Assembly (NCBI GenBank): GCA_020630045.1
Contig: JAHDCE010000277.1
Location: forward strand, 1 to 6,142
Length of the DNA: 6,142 bases
Reading direction: 5' to 3'
DNA from: Saprospiraceae bacterium
Lineage (GTDB): Bacteria; Bacteroidota; Bacteroidia; Chitinophagales; Saprospiraceae
The notes under the pieces were generated by a model that worked only from the letters and a program-made list of their open reading frames with translations, was not told the DNA's origin and searched no databases. This document shows, piece after piece, positions 1 to 4,876 of the stretch. Numbering within the stretch: the stretch's first letter is position 1; each line of letters opens with the position of its first letter. The translations under genes were made by a program, and so were the position numbers.

Positions 1-284
1 TATTCGTTTCCCTTTCGGGAATTGAAATCACCATTGCCGAACAAATATTTTTATTCATTTTCATCGTGTTGTCCTCAGCAGGTACGGCAGGTATTCCATC
101 CGGTGGAATCGTCATGATGACCATGGTCGTCAATTTACTCGACATCCCCAATCCTGAATATTACCTAGGACTCTATGTCATGGTCGATCGCTTCTGGGAT
201 TACCCGATCACCTCCGTCAATGTTTGGGGGGATTTGATTGGTGCAAAGACAGTGGACTCGTTTATTGAAACTGGGAGAGAATGA
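1..284 (+). CDS. C-terminal part of a DAACS/SLC1-family cation:amino acid (or dicarboxylate) symporter
   Basis: Only the last 93 codons are present; the reading frame is open from base 3 and the start lies before the window. The family (GltP/GltT/DctA/SLC1) consists of inner-membrane trimers that import acidic or neutral amino acids or C4-dicarboxylates with Na+ or H+. The visible part matches the HP2 re-entrant hairpin (fragment residues 24-35, SSAGTAGIPSGG) followed by TM8 (residues 57-80, with D62, D66, N73, G76 and D77 in the spacing DRFWD...NVWGD). Compared by memory with archaeal GltPh, these align to D390, D394, N401 and D405, which are amino-group and cation ligands. The position matching R397, which binds the side-chain carboxylate, is Ile69. 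An acidic substrate is therefore doubtful and a neutral one more likely (inference). The TM7 NMDGT motif is outside the window. The gene ends 15 bases before a palindromic element that may help 3'-end formation. Confidence 0.9.
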   Translation, partial: FVSLSGIEITIAEQIFLFIFIVLSSAGTAGIPSGGIVMMTMVVNLLDIPNPEYYLGLYVMVDRFWDYPITSVNVWGDLIGAKTVDSFIETGRE

Positions 285-298
285 TTTTCTTATTTCAA

Positions 299-461
299 TA
301 GATGTTATCACGAAATTTTTTGTATGAAAGACGAATCGTTATTTTAGGAATAAGCGAGGCATTCGCCGCAAAGCATAGCCGTAGCTACGTTTAAGGGGAA
401 TAACGAAGATGATTTCTAAAATAACGGTTTGGCTATACTCAATTTTTCGTGATAACATCTA
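299..461. repeat. 163-bp self-complementary (MITE/REP-like) element, copy A
   Basis: The ends form a perfect 17-bp inverted repeat: TAGATGTTATCACGAAA at 299-315 and its reverse complement at 445-461. Inside is a second pair, CGTTATTTTAGGAAT at 337-351 against 412-426, with one mismatch. At the exact centre is a hairpin, stem 371-379 with 384-392 and loop CGTA, with one A-C mismatch and one G-T pair. Size, nested architecture and the central ATAGC-loop-GCTA motif match the two tandem elements at 1435-1764, although the arm sequences differ. No open reading frame or transposase is inside, so any mobility would depend on proteins encoded elsewhere. It lies just after the symporter stop codon and could also act as a transcriptional stop or mRNA 3'-end stabiliser. 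Confidence 0.75.
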
Positions 462-555
462 ATATCAAAATAATACATTGTTCTTTCCTAACTTTCAGTT
501 GACAAGGAACAACAAATGATTTTAAATGACTATCCGAAATCTTATACCAATAATA

Positions 556-585
556 CGTCTCCGTTAGGAGACGAATGTTTATAGC
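556..585. repeat. Short hairpin with AATGTTTATAGC tail, Bacteroidota-type intergenic repeat
   Basis: CGTCTCC (556-562) and GGAGACG (567-573) form a perfect 7-bp stem with the loop GTTA. They are followed directly by AATGTTTATAGC (574-585). From memory, hairpins with a CTCC-n-GGAG core followed by an AT-rich TGTTTATAG box are common, high-copy intergenic repeats in Bacteroidota genomes; I cannot confirm the copy number here. No T-tract follows, so it is not a standard terminator. Confidence 0.6.
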
Positions 586-695
586 CTGAAAATGTAAAAA
601 TATCATCGCGCCCCATAGGGGCTGCCTGATTCCACAACATTTTAGGCGGGCCTCATGGGGCGCAAATTTATATTGTAATAATGGTTGTAAACATT
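574..695. repeat. Inverted pair of GC-rich palindromic units (GCGCCCCAT...ATGGGGCGC)
   Basis: Two copies of a unit of about 53-55 bp face each other. The plus-strand copy runs from AATGTTTATAGCC (574) to GCGCCCCATAGGGGC (608-622) and TGCCT (623-627). The minus-strand copy, read from 695 back to about 643, starts AATGTTTACAACC and reaches GCGCCCCATGAGGCC and CGCCT. Together they create a large cruciform: a 9-bp outer stem (608-616 with 655-663) and an inner GCCT/AGGC stem (624-627 with 644-647). The left copy also has its own hairpin, GCCCC-ATA-GGGGC (610-622). The GC-rich block contrasts sharply with its AT-rich surroundings. It probably belongs to the same intergenic repeat class as the hairpin at 556-573. 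Confidence 0.65.
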
Positions 696-746
696 GAACC
701 TCGATGGGTTTCTCTTTCTTGTTGGTGTCAGAATACTGATTCAATT

Positions 747-1412
747 TTACGGAATCCCCTCTACCATACAATCCTTTCCCCAAGGACAATATATCCGTCC
801 CTTAAATTCATTCGTGTCCACATTGGATTTCAATAATTCAACAAAGTCTGCGAATTCTTTTTGGGAATAAGAATAAGAAGCATTTACCCAAAATAAAGTA
901 TTTGTGCTAGTCATGACATAATCATGAATCGGACTGAGTCTCATCTTTCGAGTTTCTGTGCACCCAGGACAACCCATTTCAAAGTTCATGCTTTCTTCAA
1001 GCCATTCTATTTGTTTTTTTAATGCATACTGACTAGGGTATTTCGCTTCCGCTAAATAAATACGAAGTGGCTTTCTTGTATTTTTTACATGTATATAATG
1101 ACGGACGACATATTGTGAAGTATCCCCATAAAGAGTGCTGAATGTTCCATGTCCCTTAGGGAATATTTCAGAATTATGTTTTCCATATATAAAAGTATCG
1201 GTTTGTATATCAAACCGATACTTTCCATCATATTTTTGTGCTAGCAAAACATCACAATCTTCTTGGAATTTTTTTATTTTGAATTCCTTTTGAATTATAG
1301 TTGGAGATACTATACTGTCTTTTGGAATATTAGGGCTTGTTTCCCCTTCCGGGGAATTGGCGGTACAACTTGCAAATAGGAGTATTGCGAAAATGGAAAG
1401 TATTTTATTCAT
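747..1412 (-). CDS. Small exported lipoprotein of unknown function with paired cysteines
   Basis: The gene encodes 221 residues from ATG at 1412 to TAA at 747-749. Residues 1-16 form a lipoprotein signal: a short basic start, a hydrophobic stretch and the lipobox FASC, with Cys16 as the expected lipidated residue. The low-complexity S/P/E/T linker after it (residues 17-37) is typical of a tether. The protein should sit on a membrane facing the periplasm or cell surface. The folded part (about residues 40-221) is polar with several predicted beta stretches. It contains C53, a CPGC motif (C148, C151) and a C-terminal C209/C215 pair, so disulfides or a bound metal are possible. CPGC resembles a thioredoxin-like CxxC, but I see no thioredoxin fold context and would not call it a reductase. 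I do not recognise a family. No Shine-Dalgarno site is visible, and the start lies 22 bases from the nearer tandem repeat element, so its promoter is probably within that element. Confidence 0.8.
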   Translation of the reverse strand: MNKILSIFAILLFASCTANSPEGETSPNIPKDSIVSPTIIQKEFKIKKFQEDCDVLLAQKYDGKYRFDIQTDTFIYGKHNSEIFPKGHGTFSTLYGDTSQYVVRHYIHVKNTRKPLRIYLAEAKYPSQYALKKQIEWLEESMNFEMGCPGCTETRKMRLSPIHDYVMTSTNTLFWVNASYSYSQKEFADFVELLKSNVDTNEFKGRIYCPWGKDCMVEGIP

Positions 1413-1434
1413 TGAACTATATTACGGTTTATAA

Positions 1435-1599
1435 CTTAGTACACTGTAAACAAAGTAAGTTAAAGAATTGGGAACAATATTTTGGCATGAATCAATGAGC
1501 ACCCGGAGCCTGATAGCCGCAGCTATCATGGCGAGGATGCGAAGCGGAGTCAGGGCAAAAGATGTTTTCAAAATTTAATATTATTTAGTTTACAGCGTA
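1435..1599. repeat. 165-bp self-complementary element, copy B (first of a tandem pair)
   Basis: The unit begins at CTTAG (1435-1439), and the next CTTAG starts at 1600, giving a period of exactly 165 bp. The arms pair over most of their length: AGTACACTGTAAAC (1438-1451) matches 1588-1601 with one mismatch, and complementarity continues more loosely inward to about 1493 and 1550. At the centre is the hairpin GCCTGATAGC (1508-1517), loop CGCA, GCTATCATGGC (1522-1532) with one bulged T. The core 1491-1550 matches copy C (1656-1715) at 49 of 60 positions without gaps, counted by eye. There is no coding capacity. It lies directly upstream of the minus-strand lipoprotein gene, so it probably forms part of its leader or promoter. 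Confidence 0.85.
1451..1477 (-). promoter_or_regulatory. Weak candidate Bacteroidota promoter for the lipoprotein gene
   Basis: Read on the minus strand, TTACTTTG (1458-1451) is one base away from the Bacteroidota -7 consensus TAnnTTTG. A TTG (1477-1475) lies 16 bases upstream of it as a possible -33 element, which is slightly closer than the usual spacing. It would start transcription about 30 bases before the ATG at 1412. The site lies in the left arm of the repeat element and is not preserved in the opposite arm. A single near-match in AT-rich DNA is weak evidence. Confidence 0.25.
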
Positions 1600-1764
1600 C
1601 TTAGTACATTGTGTATTAAGTTCTTTGAAAATTTGAGATTTGGATTTTGTATCAAATCAATGAACACCCGGGACCTAATAGCAATAGCTATTAAGGTGAG
1701 GATGTGAAGCGGAGTTGAAACAAAAGACAATTTCAAAAATCAAAGTTATTTATTACACAATGTA
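1600..1764. repeat. 165-bp self-complementary element, copy C (second of the tandem pair)
   Basis: The unit starts at CTTAG (1600-1604) and is followed by another CTTAG at 1765-1769, again exactly 165 bp later. The outer arms TTAGTACATTGTGTA (from 1601) and TACACAATGTACTTA (to 1767) pair almost perfectly. Pairing continues inward through TTTGAAAATTTG-type sequence to about 1657 and 1715. The central hairpin is ACCTAATAGC (1673-1682), loop AATA, GCTATTAAGGT (1687-1697) with one bulged A. Relative to copy B, two stem pairs switch from G-C to A-T (1673 with 1697, and 1677 with 1692), so base pairing is kept. The element ends 9 bases before the start codon of the YwqG-like gene, so it must supply the leader, and perhaps the promoter, of that gene. 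Confidence 0.85.
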
Positions 1765-1773
1765 CTTAGATGC

Positions 1774-2664
1774 ATGAAAGACCGGGAAGAGTTGGAAAGG
1801 GTGATGAAAAATTATTTTTATACACCATATAAAGAATTCGCATTAGCGCACATAGAGCCTTCTGTACGTCTAATCGCCGATGTAGGAGGAAGAGTAATAA
1901 AAGGCAGTTCCAAATTCGGTGGAATTCCGGATTTGCCGAAAGGCAAACAGTGGCCCGAATTGCCTGGAGGCAAAAAGTTGACATTCCTTTGTCAGATAAA
2001 TTTAAAGGAAATACAAAACTTCTCTATCCAAGAAAAATTACCCGAATGGGGAATGTTGTATTTTTTCTATGATGTGGATTCATGGGATAAGGGACATTGC
2101 TTTTATGCTGAAGACATCAGTGATTTACACCAACCTAAACCAGATGCTTCTTTGACGAAAAAAAGAAATTCTTGGCTAGGTAAATTATTTGGATATAAAG
2201 GATATACAAAAATGGTCAAAGAGGTTTCCATGAGTATGGAATTAGACTTAAGTATTCCTTCTATCGATTCCCTGAAATATTTGAAATATTGCCGAGAAAA
2301 CAATTTTTTATTTCATCAATATCCGGTATGTGATGAAGTGGTTTATGAAGAGGATTTATTGCAAATGGATATGGCGAATATTTACAAGTCCGATCATCGG
2401 CTCTTAGGCGTTTATCATGAAATACAAGTTGGTGGTTATGAATTGAATTTTGTCAATAATAAAAGTTTTGACGGTAAATACGAAAAATTAGATACTCGAC
2501 AAATTGGGGAAGCCATGAAATGGGAATTGTTGTTTCAAATGGATTCTGATCGAAATTTAGAGTTGATGTTTGGTGATGCAGGGCGGTTGTATTTTTTTAT
2601 TCCCTCATCGGCTTTGGCAAATCGAAATTTTGAACGTGTAAGGATGATAGGTGATTGTAACTAG
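1774..2664 (+). CDS. YwqG/DUF1963-family cytoplasmic protein
   Basis: This complete 296-residue protein has no signal peptide or membrane segment. It shows the family landmarks in order: SKFGGIPDLP (46-55), then W60-P61 and a FLCQINL strand (71-77), LPEWGMLYFFYD (89-100), HRLLG (208-212), WELLFQMDSD (250-259), and the C-terminal GDAGRLYFFI (267-276) with a NRNFERV-type ending (283-289). This spans the whole domain seen in Bacillus subtilis YwqG, so the gene is intact; at 296 residues it is somewhat longer than the roughly 260 I recall. Residues 125-150 look like a variable basic insertion. The biochemical role of the family is unresolved; some members lie near toxin genes, but no toxin is visible here. 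The ATG at 1774 is the first start after an in-frame stop at 1705; ATG 1804 (Met11-equivalent) is an alternative that would drop ten residues. No Shine-Dalgarno site is visible. Confidence 0.85.
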   Translation: MKDREELERVMKNYFYTPYKEFALAHIEPSVRLIADVGGRVIKGSSKFGGIPDLPKGKQWPELPGGKKLTFLCQINLKEIQNFSIQEKLPEWGMLYFFYDVDSWDKGHCFYAEDISDLHQPKPDASLTKKRNSWLGKLFGYKGYTKMVKEVSMSMELDLSIPSIDSLKYLKYCRENNFLFHQYPVCDEVVYEEDLLQMDMANIYKSDHRLLGVYHEIQVGGYELNFVNNKSFDGKYEKLDTRQIGEAMKWELLFQMDSDRNLELMFGDAGRLYFFIPSSALANRNFERVRMIGDCN

Positions 2665-2684
2665 TACACCGTCCCCAAAGTGAG
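2662..2684 (+). repeat. Possible decayed end of the 165-bp element family
   Basis: TAGTACACCGT at 2662-2672, followed by CCCCAAAGTGAG, matches the left end of copy B (1437-1459) at 18 of 23 positions without gaps. The TAG is also the stop codon of the YwqG-like gene. No core or matching opposite arm follows, so this is a solo arm remnant or a chance match. CCCC (2673-2676) and GGGG (2687-2690) could form a 4-bp stem, but no T-tract follows. Confidence 0.35.
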
Positions 2685-3001
2685 AAGGGGTTATGTAAGA
2701 GCCGTGCTTAACTATTTTGAGTCATTTCATTTTGTTGGTAATATTGATTTTAGTCACTAGGATATTTGCTGGTGTAATATATGAGTAACCGGGTCGTGTT
2801 TCGTATCTTTATAAACCATTGATTTCCATTTTTTCCTTTGATTGTAAGTTGGGTTGTATTGAGTGGATTTTCCTTTTTTTGGAAAAAAAACTTCTTTTTT
2901 TAGGCACTTATTTAGTGATGCCTACTCTTCATTCAGAAGGCTTGGTGGAAGCATCAACAGCCCTTGTGTTTTATGCTCAAAAATTAATAACAAAATCAGA
3001 T
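2665..3001 (+). other. Intergenic spacer and probable leader of the secreted-protein gene
   Basis: This 337-base gap holds no gene I can support. A reading frame continues upstream of the next gene to a TTG at 2819, but the translation is not protein-like and would bury the signal peptide. The middle has homopolymer tracts, T7 (2874-2880), A8 (2883-2890) and T7 (2895-2901), followed by a weak hairpin AGGCA/TGCCT (2902-2906 with 2919-2923). No convincing TAnnTTTG promoter was found; TATCTTTA near 2805 is one base off but lacks a spaced TTG. Confidence 0.5.
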
Positions 3002-4609
3002 ATGATGAAAAAATTATTTTCACTCTTTTTATCTATGACATTGGGAATGGGCTTCATGTTCGGACAGAATATCACATTCGAAGCGCCCTCTACTGTTTTC
3101 TCCGGACCGTTCCTTGAAATGACGGATGATGGATTTACTTTGTATTCTTGGTACAAGAGGTCCGGGTTCATGTCCAAAAAAATAAAGGGATTCAGCTCAG
3201 GGAATGAAGCTGTTCAAGTAAGTTTTTTAGAAATCCAACGGTTTAGCAAGAGCGGGGAATTGTTAGGAAAAGAATCACATCCTGTAAGAATGGAGGACAA
3301 GGGTTCATTAATTGCTAAGTACCAAGTTCATGAGAAATCTTTACGTAGAGGTGACGTCATTGCCTCAGAAGATGATTTGACGATGAAGGATTTGGTAAAG
3401 AAATTCCCCAATAGCCTTAAGCATTCCGGTGGTGGTAGCACTGAATCTGCTCCTGCTAATTATGTTGTCGTAAATGTTTCCGGCAAAGGATTGATCGGTA
3501 GCAAAAAACCTTATTCGATTACGGTAGAGAAAAATGGTGAAGAAGTATTGAATAAAGAAGTACCTGATATTCCTACAGGTAATCCTAAGGCGGAATGGAA
3601 AACACTTCCGGAAAGCAAATTCTATCGTGCGGATGAAGAATCCGTTGTGTTTCCTACATGGTATCGTAAATATGTCAAGAAGGATCGCATGAGTTCCTTT
3701 AAAGGTTTTAAACTAGTCGGATATGACAGGGATGGTAAAGTATTGGGAGATAAGGAGCTGACCTTTGATGTTCCCCATGAAATATTTAGGAATGTCGATA
3801 TTTACGACAATACGGGAATTAGGAAAGGACATCTGTTTGTATTGGGTGAACTCTACGGATTCGGATATAAAAAAGCGAACCCCGAACCGAACAAAGATTT
3901 GAACCTGGTGTATTGGATGGATGGAGAAGGTAAGATTCATGATGCCGTAGAATTACGTGCTCGCGGAAAAGATGATTTTCGAGGCAGCCCGACTATTGCA
4001 GGAGCTTTCCAAGATGAAAATGGACTTCGCCTATTGATTCCTGCATACAAAGACAAGGACAAAGGCGTTGACGAAGCGGCGCTTGATGAATATTTGATTA
4101 AGGATGGTAAGTCTGAATTGGTCAAGACCTATAAGTACGAAGATATTCTTCGTAATGCGGATGGTGAAAAAAATAAATTCACAGCCGCTAAAATGAAATC
4201 TTATAGAACCAAGCTGCAATTGGAAGATGGTGGTGTATTATATGCGGGTTGTTCGACATTCACACAAGATCAAAAACCGGTGAATGGAGATTGCTTTTAT
4301 ATGATTACCAATGCTGACGGTTCTGTTAGGTACATTGGTGAAATAAAGCGTGGGGTACAAGCGACACAAAAAGCCCCTGGAATGCAATTGGAAGCCCTAG
4401 AAGAAGGTCGTGTTCTAGTAAAGATTAAAAACCACGGTTACGGAATCAAATTATTGGTTTGTGATACGAAAGCCGGTAAATTCACACCGGTAAAACCCAA
4501 AACCGAAATGGACTTGAAAGAGTTGATGCGTAAGGATGATTCCATTTATTTTATTGGAATAACAGATGCCGAAAAAGGAACTTGGATGATTGAAGAGTTT
4601 AAGTTGTGA
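3002..4609 (+). CDS. Secreted or periplasmic protein of unknown function, 535 residues
   Basis: I place the start at the tandem ATG-ATG at 3002/3005, because residues 1-22 then form a clean signal peptide: MMKK, a hydrophobic core, and an end at FMFGQ with likely signal peptidase I cleavage beside Gln22. A longer frame back to TTG 2819 would place 61 implausible residues before it. The mature part is rich in Lys, Asp, Gly and aromatic residues, with many short beta-type strands. A glycine/serine linker (HSGGGSTESAPAN, 141-153) separates a small N-terminal domain from the rest. Two segments look related: WYKR...SGELLGKE (50-91) and WYRK...DGKVLGDKE (220-252), suggesting an internal duplication. 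Only three cysteines occur (417, 431, 487). There is no T9SS sorting tail, lipobox or transmembrane helix after the signal, so it is probably periplasmic or released. I recognise no family; a beta-propeller-like fold is only a guess. A strong terminator lies 16 bases after the stop. Confidence 0.85.
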   Translation: MMKKLFSLFLSMTLGMGFMFGQNITFEAPSTVFSGPFLEMTDDGFTLYSWYKRSGFMSKKIKGFSSGNEAVQVSFLEIQRFSKSGELLGKESHPVRMEDKGSLIAKYQVHEKSLRRGDVIASEDDLTMKDLVKKFPNSLKHSGGGSTESAPANYVVVNVSGKGLIGSKKPYSITVEKNGEEVLNKEVPDIPTGNPKAEWKTLPESKFYRADEESVVFPTWYRKYVKKDRMSSFKGFKLVGYDRDGKVLGDKELTFDVPHEIFRNVDIYDNTGIRKGHLFVLGELYGFGYKKANPEPNKDLNLVYWMDGEGKIHDAVELRARGKDDFRGSPTIAGAFQDENGLRLLIPAYKDKDKGVDEAALDEYLIKDGKSELVKTYKYEDILRNADGEKNKFTAAKMKSYRTKLQLEDGGVLYAGCSTFTQDQKPVNGDCFYMITNADGSVRYIGEIKRGVQATQKAPGMQLEALEEGRVLVKIKNHGYGIKLLVCDTKAGKFTPVKPKTEMDLKELMRKDDSIYFIGITDAEKGTWMIEEFKL

Positions 4610-4625
4610 TAAAAAATAATTCTTG

Positions 4626-4670
4626 AAATTAAAAAAGGGTCTGAGCGTCGCTCAGACCCTTTTTTAATTT
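4626..4670 (+). terminator. Strong rho-independent terminator with a 22-bp perfect stem
   Basis: The 45-base palindrome is perfect around base 4648. The GC-rich part GGGTCTGAGC (4637-4646) pairs with GCTCAGACCC (4650-4659). It is flanked by A6 (4631-4636) on the left and T6 (4660-4665) on the right, then AAATT/AATTT. The A-tract before and T-tract after make it able to act in both directions, but both neighbours are on the plus strand, so it ends the unit of the preceding secreted-protein gene and insulates the next one. Confidence 0.95.
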
Positions 4671-4821
4671 ATGTCATGATTTTTAGTGAAAAAATATTTT
4701 AGACTCCCCTCATATTTTATCTCCCTCTGCTTTTACCTCATAGAGTCAAGAATTTCCGTTGCTTGAAAATTCTATACTTAATCAATTTATGGATTCGACT
4801 TTTTTCGAACCATGTCAAAGG

Positions 4822-4840
4822 CATGGGTAAGACTCCCATG
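4822..4840 (+). other. Small hairpin in the leader of the cysteine-rich protein gene
   Basis: CATGGG (4822-4827) and CCCATG (4835-4840) form a perfect 6-bp stem with the loop TAAGACT, 36 bases before the ATG at 4877. It may be a 5'-UTR structure that affects mRNA stability or translation; no riboswitch class is recognisable. The rest of the spacer 4671-4876 holds no gene and no convincing promoter motif. The last 25 bases before the start are A-rich, as usual for Bacteroidota start regions. Confidence 0.4.
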
Positions 4841-4876
4841 TTTGAAATTTAAATTCAATATTAAAAATCAAAAATC

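Larger units (their letters stand above)
285..746. other. Convergent intergenic region filled with repeats, no convincing gene
   Basis: This 462-base stretch separates the 3' ends of the symporter (plus strand) and the lipoprotein gene (minus strand). About 300 bases of it are palindromic repeats, listed separately. The remaining unique piece, about 462-555, holds nothing I can identify. A minus-strand reading frame of 116 codons crosses 439-789, but it runs straight through the GC-rich palindromes, overlaps the end of the lipoprotein gene and resembles no protein. I treat it as non-coding. No intrinsic terminator with a classical T-tract is visible, so the palindromes may end transcription from both sides (inference). 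Confidence 0.7.

Noticed and set aside
439..789. Minus-strand reading frame of 116 codons
   Set aside because: It crosses the palindromic repeats and one arm of the element at 299-461, overlaps the end of the lipoprotein gene and has no protein-like features.
747..1412. Thioredoxin-like reductase because of the CPGC motif
   Set aside because: The motif is at residues 148-151, with no preceding strand-helix context or cis-proline region typical of thioredoxin folds.
1435..1764. CRISPR array or retron non-coding RNA
   Set aside because: There are only two 165-bp units with no regular short repeats and spacers, and no cas or reverse transcriptase gene is in the window. The inverted arms alone do not make a retron.
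1766..1984. Minus-strand frame opposite the YwqG-like gene start
   Set aside because: It is antisense to a clear family domain and shows no homology-like pattern.
1774..2664. Toxin-immunity pair with the YwqG-like protein as immunity protein
   Set aside because: Neither neighbour looks like a toxin, and the adjacent genes are separated by long spacers or face away.
2871..2901. Terminator made of the T7-GG-A8 tracts
   Set aside because: The only pairing is A-T with a two-base loop and no GC stem, so it would not be stable.
4760..4785. Promoter (TTG ... TATACTTA) before the cysteine-rich gene
   Set aside because: The -7-like box differs at two positions from TAnnTTTG, and only about 11 bases separate it from the TTG, too short for this promoter type.
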